A DNA stretch of 64,000 bases from Ignelater luminosus (lineage: Eukaryota > Arthropoda > Insecta > Coleoptera > Elateridae): the NCBI GenBank assembly GCA_011009095.1, contig VTPC01091222.1, positions 26,921-90,920 of the forward strand, given 5' to 3'. Every line of letters begins with the position of its first letter. The stretch's first letter is position 1. The translations under genes and the position numbers were made by a program. This document shows, piece by piece, positions 12,349 to 24,800 of the stretch. The notes under the pieces are model-generated. The model had not been told where the DNA came from, made no database searches, and worked only from the letters and a program-made list of their open reading frames with translations.

Positions 12349-13995
12349 CAGGGCCTAATTTACGCCTTCGCGGGCCGTAGGCAAAATAATATTTACGGGC
12401 CCCTTTACAAATTCTGTATTACTACAAATATAAAAAAATTGTAATATTTAAAATTAAAGTAATTTTTATTTCAAAACAATTACAAACATAATATAATCGA
12501 TATATTAATACAAAAAATAATGTTTCATGCATAAAATACTAGAAAAAATAAATCATACAATTCTTTCTGATTTTCTATTCTGTCAAAATATCAATCAAAG
12601 AATTAAAAAAAAAATAAAATAAATCGTATAATTATTTTTCTAATCAAAAATATTAATCAATGAATCATAATCTAATTTTTGTGCTAACTCAGATTCAATA
12701 TTTAGTATCGATAGTGCAGATAATTTATCTTTTATCGAATTTCTCAAATAATTTTTAACTTTTTTCAATTGTAGTGAAAGATCTTTCACCACTAGCATTA
12801 CTTATTCGCATCGTAAGATATGTTCTTAGAAGAATTTGCACATTGGAAAAGGTTGATATTATATTATTACTTATAATAAAACTAACATTTCTTGGGGATT
12901 CTTTTCTGCATGTTTATCTTTTAAAATAGCATTAAACTGAAGCCACTCGTCTTGAATGTAAATATCTGTTTTATACATGTTATTTATTATCTCAAAAGAA
13001 TCTGCACTATGTGCGTCTGTTTCAGTAAATAAAAATTTGAAAATGTTGTTAATAGATGCATATGCTGTTTTTCTTCTAATCAACTCATTGATTAAAGAAT
13101 CATGTATTACATAAAAAGTATTTATTTTGAAGTTATCCTGAAAATTGAATATCATCGTCGCAATTATCATCAAATTTGTGCTTTCGTTTACGGCTTCTCT
13201 GAAAATCAGTCGAATAAATTGCATCTGTAAAATTGCCACATAGAATTGCTTATTCTTCAATAGAATCAAAATCGTTTTTTAATTCCTGAATAAATCCTAT
13301 AAGACTTTCATACAAAGTGCAAGCTATATTTAAATTACCAGTTATTTCTTGCAACGATTTGCTTGTTGCATTAACCCTGTTTAATATTTTGTTCCTCAAC
13401 ACAGTCATTAAGCAAAATTCAAAACTTTATCACATAAACCTTATGCTTCTATTTGGATTAATCTTTTTTGAGACATTCTAATTTTTGAAGTGCTGATTTA
13501 ATTTCATTCGATCCATTGATAATGGCTCTAATAAGATCCGCTCTTGCTGACCATCTAGTGTCACTAATTAGTTTAATAGTAAGCGGTTTATTGTTCTCTT
13601 GGAAAAGATTTTTTACTAAATTCCATCGGTATGTATATACGTATATTTTGAATAGTACTGAACTATCTAACTGCCAATGGGCAACAATCTGCAGCAAAAT
13701 TACCTACAAGATTTAAAAAATGGCTGCTGCATGGAACATAATGAGCACTTTCACTGTAACTTTATTTTTGCTTGAAGATCATTGTATTTGCCAGCTAAAT
13801 TCGACGCGTTGTCATATTAAAACTTTTTTAAAATGAACATAATATTACTTATGTCAGAATTCCTATGAATAAGAAAGAGAGATAAAGCCGAAGACAAAAG
13901 AAATTTGGTTGAGTGCAAAAACGTAAATGGTGGTCTAAATTAGGCTTGTCGAATGAAGTTTGTTCTAAACGCTCTAAAGATTTAATTTCTACTAA
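12349..13995 (-). pseudogene. decayed hAT transposase (ZMYM1/DUF4371-like)
   Basis: A CAGGGCC terminus, typical of many hAT elements, starts at 12349. Minus-strand pieces in the correct order support a hAT transposase of the ZMYM1-like group. YDNASNLAGKYNDL is near 13780-13820, followed by YVPCSSHFLNLVGNFAADCC near 13690-13750. KLISDTRWSARADLIRA is near 13530-13590. The C-terminal dimerisation block lies near 12680-12830: RISNASGERS, then after a frameshift NYLRNSIKDKLSALSILNIE. Several stops and shifts separate the pieces, so no full-length product is possible. The 132-codon frame at 12871-13269 is the middle of the same protein. The opposite terminal repeat was not identified. Confidence 0.82.
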
Positions 13996-15420
13996 TTAGA
14001 AAGTCTGTTCAAAATGATCATAAAATATAAATTAATTTATGTAAATCAATTCGGGACTTGAGAACTTGTTTGTTACAAGTAATCATTTGTTATATGACAG
14101 GTTTGTTATAACCAAGTTATACTGTAAATTTATTTTCTAGATAATTACCTGGAGATAGATTTTGGCTTTGTAATACTGGCTCTGATTAATGTAGTTATTT
14201 CCATCACACTACTATGTAGATAATGAAGCTGTCCCACTTTTTTTCTTTGTACTGTACCTATATATCTTTTAGGTTTTCTAAGATGTAATCCACAAAGTGT
14301 GTAACAAAAAAATTTTCATTTCTTATCTGCATATGATCTATGTAATAGGTTTCTTGAAATATAATTGACGATAATTAAAAAAATAGAAATTGTTTGGTTT
14401 ATTAACTAGATTTGTAAGATATTGAAATGTTATTGATCAGCAATAAATTATACTAAGAAATGTAAATAGAAGTTCCTATTTAAAAGCTTTTGAGTCTCTT
14501 TCAGTATGAATATTGTGAGCCCTGCAATGATATTTGTGCTCTTCAGTATTTTAAACATCACATACTACAAGTTTTTGATGTGTATTGTTTTACATCACCT
14601 CTTTTTTTTTAAATGTATATACGAGAACATATTTATCTTTGTTTTTGTTTATTATTATTATAATGTAGAGAATTACTGATAGTAGAAAGTATATGCAGTA
14701 CAAGAATATATCAGAATCTCTTGTTTATTTCATGTTAATGTTATCTAAGAGAGATGTATTTAACTTATTGCAGTGTAAGATAACTGTTTAGATTGCCTCC
14801 AGAGTTGATAAAAAACCCAACATTATCTGTAAGTTAATGTTTATGAATGTTAACGCCTGTTGTGTTCAACTATTTGCGAATGTTTAGATGACTTGCCAAT
14901 GACAATTTATTAGGCTGGAGAATGTTGAATGATACGATATAAAAAAACACCAATGTTAGAATTTCAATTTTTGCATTTTCTTATGAATTTTTAATATACA
15001 TTTGACAATTAATAAATATATTAAGATATTTAATACTATTCGTACAACAATTTAATTACTAAATTTCAACTTTTTCCTTTTTACAAGTGATTTTTGTCAG
15101 ACTGAAGTTAAAGAAAAATTTTTATTACCTTAATCGTTTTGTATTATTAGTAAATTAAATAATAGTATTTTTTACATATTATGCATTTAAAACAGTATTT
15201 TTACTACTTATGTAAAAAAACGTGGCCAAAAATCTTTGTTAAAAAAATCATGTTTTTTATTGATCTCCACTATATTTGTGTTCAAGAACCAATTTTAAAT
15301 AACATTTATTCTGTATATTACGAAAATTTGAGTAATAAAAAATTCAATAATTACAGTGTTGTTTTTGTAAATGAATATACCCAATACCTACCAGATATTC
15401 AGGCCTTACAAGGAGTAGGG
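13996..15420. other. AT-rich intergenic sequence
   Basis: Nothing recognisable: no convincing reading frame, inverted repeat or tRNA-like structure was seen. Confidence 0.5.
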
Positions 15421-15422
15421 GG

Positions 15423-15692
15423 TCAGAGAAGGGAAGAGCAGGCCTGATTGGCCATACGGTCACCTCCACACAAAACTGCTATTTGAAGGTTTAAAGTTGC
15501 AGGGTATTGTGTTGACAAGCGTTGATCAATGGCCTTTGCATCTGCAACACTGTAAAGCCTATTAACAGAAGTTACATTGTGTAACATTGGGTGTCTAGTA
15601 GGTGTTGATATACCACAATATTGAGTTTCTTCATGCCTTAAAATCAGTTGATTTTGACATGGAGAGAACACCTTGCCTGTCATTATTTCCAA
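15423..15692 (-). CDS. unrecognised 89-codon open frame
   Basis: This minus-strand frame uses more balanced codons than its AT-rich surroundings. It contains protein-like text such as VNRLYSVADAKAIDQRLSTQ and LQIAVLCGGDRMANQACSSL. No splice partner, domain or neighbour supports it as a gene. It could be a relict exon, a retrocopy piece or part of an unknown transposon. The local base composition, clearly richer in G and C than either side, is the main reason to list it. Confidence 0.25.
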   Translation of the reverse strand: MEIMTGKVFSPCQNQLILRHEETQYCGISTPTRHPMLHNVTSVNRLYSVADAKAIDQRLSTQYPATLNLQIAVLCGGDRMANQACSSLL

Positions 15693-15699
15693 GTATGTT

Positions 15700-17510
15700 T
15701 AGACAGTTTAGAGCTAGGCAAGTTAGGTTAGAAGGTGTTGTTGAACTTATGACAATTTTTTAAAATAAAATGCATTTAAGTAGCATCAAAAGCGCAAAGA
15801 ATTAACGATAAACTTCACTTTGTGTAAATAACCACTTGAAAATTGAAATATGCAGCAAACATGTAAATAAACTCAAATGCTTTCTCAATTTAGTTCAGCA
15901 TTTCTATCACTAGAGGCATAACGCTTCGCTTGAATGGCCTATAGTGTTCTTTGATGTATAATTTGGCATTTCAATCATGCTTTAGAGTCCAAACCTCTGA
16001 CTTAGTTAATTTTTTCTAATGTTTTTCTCCTAGTCAAACATTGAATTTTTTAGATAGAGAAAGTTGTATAATATGCATCTGCCCTTGTTTAATTTAGTAA
16101 AATAATATCAAACACTAAAATTCTTGAAAATTTTATCAGAAATTAAATCAAGATTTTCTAAACCTTGATAAAAACTGCAGCTTTCTAACTTTCTTTATTA
16201 TGAAGGAGCAACAACGCAAAGCTTAAATGTGCAACATTAATGCAATATCTAATTTTGGTACTTCCGTCAACTTATCGCACAGTGGTTTGATTTATGCTAT
16301 TCTTTCAAGGCAAGGCCAAATTACTTGAATTTTTATTATTTTTTTCTCGAATTTGTTAAAAAAAGTTTTTCTGCATGTATCGTTCAATTGTGATAAAGAA
16401 TATATGGTAAGCACAGGTTTTCCACATAACATGATATTCGTTTTTGAATCTTTTGATTCATATATTGAATAATCATATATTTTAAAAATAATATAAAATG
16501 TATTATCATTGCTTACATTATTTCAAGTAACATTCACGTTTAAGTAATAAATAAGACTGATTTGTGACCATGTGAAGATATCTAATTATATATAGGTACC
16601 TACCTATTCTTTGATAGAAGAATAAGAAAATAAAATAAAAGTTTTTAGTTTCTTCACAATTAATTATTTAATTGAGCTTAGAGATCAGTTTCTGGCATTT
16701 TTTATATTTTATTTACATTTTCAGATGAGAACATACCCAAAAGCTAAATAACATTTACAGTTATTGTCTGAGCACATAAATATTCTTATATTTAAAAAAA
16801 AAATGTATATAGATTATCGTACAGTCATATAACAGTAACAAGTACTTTATTATTACTTAAATATTAAATTAATTTAAACAAGATATACAATTTATGTAAA
16901 ATGAATATTTTCAAATGCAAAACCGTTACAAATACGGCCACTAATCTTTTTTTTTTACTCTAAACGTGCATTATTTTGATTTTTAAAAAACACTTCATGT
17001 TTCAGTTGCGAGTCATCTAAGGTTTCTCAATATGGCTGTGATGATTCTACAGCCATCTCATTTTTCTTACTATACCAGCAACCGTTTGCTCCTTCCTACC
17101 CTATTTATATTCAGAGATCATATACAATGGGCTTGTTGCACATGTCAGATTGTATTTTACATTAAATAAGGACTACTTCTTTATATTTCTAAAAGCATTT
17201 TTTGTTTTAAATAACATTAAATGAAAGATTGTAATTAATTTAAATGTTGTGTTCAAAAGTTCCAATCGTATTATTGTTATGCTGTTAATTGTCTCTATAT
17301 CAATTTATGAAAAATTACCCAAATTCATTTTAACAAATTCTACTTTTGCAAATGCAATTTGATTAGCCGAGTTTCTTAATTCCATCATTAATAAAATCAG
17401 TCATTTAATGAAATAACTATTAATTTTAAATATTAATCCTACTTATGTAATTATTGGAATAATAATGAAACGAGATGAAAAACACACAATACAATCTTAT
17501 AATGAGCAAT
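15700..17510. other. AT-rich intergenic sequence
   Basis: No gene or element could be supported here. A short GTTAGGTTAG run occurs near 15720. Confidence 0.5.
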
Positions 17511-17513
17511 CAA

Positions 17514-17706
17514 TAAAATTTCAGTTCCAGGTAGGCTGTGGAATTTTTCCGTAGGACGTAGCTTAGACACAACGCATGCCAACACAACCTATAAACTGAT
17601 GATTTTGCCTTGTTTCTAATGCAAACTGTCAATTTTACAGAATAAGCTAAGACATAATTTTTTTTTTTCATAGCCCCTTGGGAACTGAAATTTCAGTGAT
17701 CGCTTG
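17514..17706 (-). mobile_element. MITE family 1, copy B
   Basis: This is an inverted relative of 8826-9026. Its ends are GCAATCAATAAAATTTCAGT and the inverted AAATTTCAGTGATCGCTTG, with matching interior blocks (for example TAAACTGATGATTTTGCCTT). TTATAA occurs immediately outside both ends and could be the target duplication. Confidence 0.8.
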
Positions 17707-18189
17707 TTATAAGCATATTGACACAAAATAATTTAAAGGTTATGTTAGGTTAAGGTACAAAGAGATTTTAAGTATCGGCAGTAGAAGAACATGATGGTAA
17801 CAAGCTCTATTAAAAATTCATCGAATTATTTTAACCTTGTTATAAATTGTTATAAAGATGTTTTAATTTGCTGATAACTGTAATTTGTGATTTTGTTATT
17901 TTAATTTAAATTTAAAGCAAAAAATGCAGTGTCTTAAGCTATTACCAAAAAAACTAAACTTTATCTCTCAGTGTTCCGTGGTTTAAAAGAATTGAAAAAA
18001 ATAATTTCAACTACTTATAAATTATAATGAACTTTCATATGCATGTAAAACTAAAAATTGTGAAATGAGCCCACTAAAAGCATGAAATAAAACGCCATCT
18101 AATGGAATGCCAAGTACTAAACTAGTGCATGAATACCCTACATACTTACAGATAGATTAGCTGCAGAATGATCTTTCTAAATATTTATT

Positions 18190-18847
18190 GGGCGCGTTCA
18201 GAGCACTAAACTGTTGAAACAGTTTATAAGTTTGAGAGTACTGAACGGATTCATTTACTTCTAACAGTTGGTCAACATACTCAACATAAAATTTTTATGT
18301 TTACTGAACTAAACTGTGCAACACAAGAGCCACCTAACAAGGAACATCGTCAACAGCACGCATATTTCCAATGTTCTAACTTCAATCTAGTATTTTAAAT
18401 TGGCCGTATTTACGTATTTAACCCTTATGCAAAATAAACAAGATGCCTAATGATAATATAATCCTAGCAACAAAAAAGGTTTTGCTATTAAATGATATCA
18501 TAATAGTTAACAATCGATTGATTCCACGAAACGATAATAATTGTAAGTTTTCCTGATTTGTAATTTTTTGATCTCAAACCATCCTAATTTCCGCTGAAAT
18601 TATAATACAAATAACAGATTGTCTAAAATAAAATTATTCATTATTATTTTCAGAGAAGTTACAACAGAAGTGTACTTTAAAAATACACAATTTAAAGTAA
18701 CCTCAAATCGTTGATTGTATGTCAATCAACACTCAAACATACCGTTGAGACAACGTGGCGTTCAGTGTCTAGCATAGTGTTGACTGCAAACGTAAACAAA
18801 ACATAGTTTACCGTTTAACTAAACAGTTTAGTGCTCTGAACGCGCCC
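18190..18847. mobile_element. 658-bp MITE with GGGCGCGTTCAGAG ends
   Basis: The left terminus GGGCGCGTTCAGAGCACTAA returns as an exact inverted copy ending at 18847, with matching extended to about 27 bp. ATT flanks both ends (18187-18189 and 18848-18850), consistent with a 3-bp duplication as made by PIF/Harbinger-type elements. There is no transposase inside. Confidence 0.82.
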
Positions 18848-19208
18848 ATTGATATAGTGTGCCCAATTTATTACACTACATGTGAGTAGGCAGCACACTT
18901 TGCATGAACATACACATCACAGTTCCCAATTCTTAAGAGATAGCTTTGGTCAACAGAAAATCCAAGAACTGCTAGAGAATATATTGCTTGCCATTTTGAC
19001 AAGAATTTCTTTATAGGATTCATCCACATGATGTTTTTGAGTCAGTTGTGGTAGGTAAATAAAGATCATATAAAGGTATATAACGAGCAACTGAGAATAA
19101 ACAACTAACTCTAGAGGTGTAGATGTGAATTGCTCCCAGTAGTACCTTTGTTTACCCACCAAAGCAATCATGTGCTGGGTGGGCTCTAACCTAACCATTA
19201 TTTATAAT

Positions 19209-19426
19209 CAGAGCCGGCTAAAGAGCCGGGTTTGCGGGGCAACTGCCCAGGGCCCTGCGCCTTGAGAGAAAAATAATTAATTCTTTGTATCGATATGTTC
19301 AGAACAAATAAAATTTCTAATTTTTTCTAAATATTTGAAATAAACAAATTAGATTATGTCTGTAAAAGCAGGGTGTTTCTTCTTTTTCTTATTTTAAGGG
19401 CCCCGCAAAACTTCCAGCCGGCCCTG
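19209..19426. mobile_element. hAT-type MITE with 8-bp target duplication
   Basis: The 218-bp element starts CAGAGCCGGCT and ends AGCCGGCCCTG, so its ends are inverted with one mismatch. It is flanked by TTTATAAT on both sides (19201-19208 and 19427-19434). CAG/CTG termini with an 8-bp duplication are the hAT signature. It is non-coding and GC-rich at both ends. Confidence 0.9.
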
Positions 19427-20110
19427 TTTATAATGACATCTCATGCAACTTTGATCTTTAGTTATTTAAGAGAAAATAAAGATAAAAGTTACATAATCAT
19501 TTACAATGTGTTGCCTACCTACACATGTGTCATAAATTAGGCACACTGTATATATGCTGTAGGGTATCTTATGTTTGTATATCCTCTATTCTGTAGGTTA
19601 TTCCAAAACAATTTGGGAACAAAATATGAGTTATGTTTTTAGGCAAGATCAAGTTGATTTTTCAGATTTTCAAATTTCAAGTAGCCATTTCTAAATTACA
19701 GGCTTTTTGTTACTGTTTTCAGTCTTCTTTATTTTTTTGTGATTGCATCTCAATGAGTTTGATGCCAAATTAAAGCAAAATTGTAAGATCGACGGTTGCT
19801 GTTTAGTTTCAGTGCCGCACATGTAATACGTGCTCGTGATTGCTTGTCCAGAAAGAACTACTTTTCACATATGGTCTCAAAACTTTCTGTCAATGTGATA
19901 TTATCCTATAGGGTTGCCAGAAAAAATACAGGATGTTGTGCAAAAGTAATGAAAAATTGTCTATCATGGCTGCAGTGGACTTCTTCGGTCTTCGAAGCAG
20001 ACATGGAGGACAGGAGCCTCTTTAGGCTCCAAATGGGGAGGGGGAGGTGAAATACACTACTGCACTGATTCACCGATGCATGCGTAAATGTTAAATTTCA
20101 AAGTGGCTAA

Positions 20111-20612
20111 GTACCGCTTTACACTTGAACAGATTTTTTATAGAATTTGTGAACAAATTTGATACGTAATTTTTTATGATAAAAATTCTGTATTTATAAA
20201 ACATCATGTATGACACTTGAGTCAATAACATATTTATAAGAAAATATGTGTAAATAAGGTACATAACAACTGCGCTGACCTTGCTGTTGATTGACAAATA
20301 GAATTTATGTCTTCTAACCTCAAATTAAATAGTTTGTTTGTTTATTATTAATCTGATAAAAATGCGTGCTACAGAAGACAATACAGTTTATTATGCTACC
20401 ACTGTGTGTGCTGTAATTTTATTAACAAAACTCTTGAACATAACCTCAAACTTAGTGGTTGCTTTGCGCCGATGCAGTATGTCGGTTTTGCAATAAATTT
20501 ATCAGTACCTCTGTTCTTAAGAATTTGTTATGTAGTAAACTAGATACCAAATTTTATAAAAACTGTGAGTCAAAAAATCTTATATCAAATTTGTTATCGT
20601 GTAAAGCGGCAC
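20111..20612. mobile_element. 502-bp MITE with TAA target duplication
   Basis: The ends GTACCGCTTTACAC and the inverted GTGTAAAGCGGCAC match at 13 of 14 bases and are bracketed by TAA at 20108-20110 and 20613-20615. A 3-bp TWA duplication suggests a PIF/Harbinger-type source. The interior has weaker inverted similarity (ACAAATTTGATA blocks) and no transposase. Confidence 0.78.
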
Positions 20613-20615
20613 TAA

Positions 20616-23360
20616 CATAATACAAACAGAAAATTTTTGATAATGCATGCAGAAAATTGGTTGGACAACCAGTTTCAAGTGCACAGTAGTATGTGTACAT
20701 ACAACTTTGCCAAGAGATGAAGTTCTTCAATTATTGTTTCTTAATTCTTTTCATTGAATTATTTATTATTAATTGTTAAGCCTTCTAAGGACTCTCCAAA
20801 AATGTGCAGTACCTCATGAAATAATATTTTAATTTATTAAATATGCCACATTTCATTTAAATTAATGGCCAAGAGCATGAGTTACATGTGTAAGCGTTTA
20901 ATTAAAGCAAATTCTAGTTTTCCAGTTTTATTTTCTATTGTTTATTACGTTTATTACAGAAATATTACACATAACGTACTTAAATATCAAATATAAGAAA
21001 ATTCATACCAAAAAATACTTGAAAAATCAATCATACATGTTATACTCTTAAGTACAATTTTCATTTTTTTTTTTAAGATAAACGTCTAACATTTAGAGAA
21101 ACGGCAGTGTTGAGTACGATTTCAAGCCCACATACTACATAAGTATGTCAAAGATTATCAATTTTACTTGGACATTTGAGCATAAATTTGTAAACTACAT
21201 GCTTTTTAATATTTATCTAGCATTTCGATCTATTTAAACAATGGAAATCATTTATAATAACTACATTTGAAACAATAAATAAAATAGTGTAAAATATATA
21301 TACATATATGACTATATTAATTCCATCAGATCTCTAAATCTGCAACATGACATATTTTGTTATTACACTTTTTTTTTTATTATAGAAACTTTAACACATC
21401 CACGAGACACTTAATGCACAGAAAAAATTATTTTAAATATTTAGATAATGTCCTTATATGTTAATTTTATGTTTTGGTAATGGAATCACATTTTAATTGA
21501 TTAAATGCAGTGTGCAAGAAATTACAAAAAGTTAAGTTTTTCTCAACTTTGCTAGTGATTAATTTTAAAAGTTACACACGATTGCAACAAACAAACGTGG
21601 ACGAAGTATATCACAAATAATATTGTTGTTTATTTGACAACAAAGATAATTAATCGTTAGCATAGTAGGAAAGGTAGAAACTCTTTGCAAAATTGTGTTC
21701 ATCATGGCACAAAGCATTACATCTTAATAATTATATTAAATAACAAAAATCTTACACAGTAATTTTAAAAATTACTACTTTTATATTTAAATGTAGTCGA
21801 ATACCAATAAATGTATTTTCTTTTGTTGTAAAAGTACCAAAAATTCTTTTTTTTCTAATTTTGAGAAAAATTTTGTTTTATGTTGTTATAATTTATAAAT
21901 AATAGATTACTTAATGGTCCACATATATTACATCCAGTACGTTTTGAACATCTACTGACTATTTTAAAATGACGCATTTACTGTATAAAAGTAGAAAGTG
22001 AATTGCTATCATAATATTAAAGTGGTTGAGTAGTGTGTACTGTAAATAATCATGTCTTCATTATTATTATTTAGTCGAGCAGATTCTTTAGAGGTGAAAC
22101 CATAATGAAATGTGTTCATTATTAAACTACTATCACCTACTTAATATCTTTTACAATTCCACTCATTAAATAGATATATTTCTTTTACATTTACAACTAC
22201 CTCTAAATATTTAATGAGTAAAATTCAGTGAAAATATCAAGTCAATGAAATAAATAAATCTTAACAAATTAGTTTCTTGTTTAAATAAGAGTTTGTTTTA
22301 ATATTCATCTCTCTATATTTAAACTGAGATGCCAGTGTGGTTTATATCTGATAAATTAATTTTCACTAGTTGTTTGTACTTTCATCCACATTCCAAACAA
22401 TTAGGTATTTAAGATCATCTTTCTATTTTTTTTTAAATATAGAGACATCTTTACTTATTTACATGAAAACTTAAGAAACAATACACCTTTTTACAAAAGT
22501 CTTCTGTTATGACTGTTCAAATATAAATAGTATATCGAGTTATGCATGAAATGTTTTCTATTTATTCTATAGATCAGTAGAACCTGACGCGTTTTTTCTT
22601 TAATAACAAAAAGAAAAAACAGATAGATGACGTTTTTCATTTTCTATAAACTATTTCACATTTATTAAACATTGCATATGAGTTAACGATGATTATGATT
22701 TTTATATACTATATAAGTACGACCCGACATTTTGTAACTACATTTCTTATATTTGAACATTTATGGATGGGTAACCTTATTGTAATGTAATATATCTTAT
22801 AAAAACAATATCTCTTTTAAATTAAACTACTTCTACTTTGGTTGTGTGCGCATCTTGTTTTTGCGTCTTTATAATAATAATAATAACGTACAATAAATTA
22901 ATAAATAAAAAAATCTTATTTCGATATGTGAAAATATTTACAAATTTAAAATATACAAGAATGTTAACCATTTAAAATAAAAAAAATATATAAATTATAA
23001 AATGCATTTGAAACTCGCCTGTATTAGCATTGTTAACAGCTAAAAATAACAAGAACAATAATCTATCGTCTTCATTCCATTTTTAAACTTAAATTGCTTT
23101 TTTTATCTTTTATAGTAAAAACATTTTTTATAAATTGTAGAAAACTTGTATTTGTTAATGCATTCCACAAGTCTTTAAAAGGATTGTTTTTTGTATATGG
23201 AATTTTGCACTGAGCAATATCAGACTTTTTTTATTTAAATTGTAAATTCTACATAAAATGGACAAGACGTAAAAAATGAGCGAGTAACTATTACGTTATG
23301 AAATTATCAAAGCAGGAAAAAGAAACAATCACAAAATTAGTTTTTTACATATGTAAGAAT
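20616..23360. other. AT-rich 3' flank and probable 3' UTR of the otopetrin gene
   Basis: The otopetrin stop codon is at 23361-23363 on the minus strand. Downstream on that strand lie several AATAAA-type signals (seen as TTTATT on the + strand, for example near 23230), but which one is used cannot be decided. Nothing else is recognised; a short ATA run lies near 22870. Confidence 0.5.
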
Positions 23361-24800
23361 TTACTCCAGTCGAGCTTTATAGCTTGTTTTCCAAATTTCT
23401 GCCAATGTAACTGCGGAATGAAACCGATGGAAGATGCATAATGGTAAAGTTACACGTTGTACTATTGCCCAAGCTAGGAATCCGTAAAATTCTAATTGTA
23501 CTGGATTCGCTTCTACTTTTTGTGTTTCGAATGTATATATAACCCACATTGTAACGTTACAAATAAGTAAGAATGTTACTACTTGTCGACCTGGCTTAGA
23601 TCGATCATGTTCTGGCAAGTGCACTCGACGACGTGAAACATCAGCTATGAACAGCAGTTGTAACACCACCTGGAATGAAATAATTGAAAAATATAAATGG
23701 AATATCGATAAAAATATTTATTAGAATCAGAAATTTTGTTTGCTGTCCTTATAAATTTATCCGAATTTCATAAAAAAATATTCCACGATCTAATTGAAAA
23801 GCTTGAAAGTAAAATATTTAAAAACATTTATTACATACCTGAGCAATAGAAAGAAGTCCTGTAATCATTACTAAGAGGTTTGGTTCTTTGGTAAATGCAT
23901 TAAGTGACCCAGCAATCACACTGAACACTGCATATGTAAATAATCCAAATGCTGACACACGTAACAGAATATCATTCAAGTCACTCTGTTCTTCAACTTT
24001 AAATTTGAGTGTCTGCACCCTAGAATTAAGGTCCGAAGGCATGAGGGACGTTCTGTGTTGAAAGCATATGACGATCGAGCCAAAAGAATACAAAAAGGCA
24101 TGAAATGAAAATGAGTCAAGCTGACAAGAGAAAGCTTATGAAGATGATTAAAGCAAATACAAGAAAATAGATGAAATTACATTAGATTTTAATACATACC
24201 TTACAAAGCCAATTATAATTGCAAATATACTAAGCACCATCAATACGCAATGTGATACATCTGCTAAATAAATAGCTAGAAGATCCAATTCTTTGTGGTG
24301 GATTAATACAAAGAAAAGTATTAAACAAATCAAGGATCCAACTAGCATTAATAATCCTAGGAATAATCCTTTTGATGCTCCTACACAGTCTACTCGGCCA
24401 TGCTGGGCATGTGCCATTGCTACTGCCCTTCGAGACAACATTACCTCCAAACGATGTTCCAAATCTTCTTCTGTGACACATCTAAAAGTAAATATGAAAA
24501 TTAGTGCTAACAAGATTTACTAATCTACACTGTCGTTGTCTTACCTGGGATTACGACCAATATGTTTCCACATAACATAAATGACTGCAGCGCCAATAAG
24601 TGAATATTCAATGATGAATGGAAATAAATAAGGAGCAGAATCTTGAACTATTGTGCCCATTATGTTAACTTTTCCGCAACTTAAAGGATCGGTAGTGTTA
24701 TCTGTGCTGTTTGTTCCATTATATAATGATACAAGTGCTTGTGGGAAATTTCCATCTAAGAAATTTGAACCATTTATGACGTTTGATGATTCTTCTGCCA
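23361..24800 (-). CDS. OTOP: otopetrin 3' exons, segments 6-12
   Basis: The four exons are 24800-24545, 24481-24200, 24052-23839 and 23669-23361, with introns of 63, 147 and 169 bp. They encode the end of the long extracellular loop, which has N-glycosylation sequons NGS, NGT, NST and NTT. They then encode segment 6 ([20 protein letters not shown]), the cytoplasmic link with [13 protein letters not shown], segments 7-8 around [10 protein letters not shown], segments 9-10, and segments 11-12. The last exon ends KTSYKARLE before TAA, close to the usual family terminus with no long tail. Confidence 0.95.

Noticed and set aside
18950-19198. 82-codon minus open frame
   Set aside because: No recognisable motif or splice context; lies between two MITEs in intergenic DNA.
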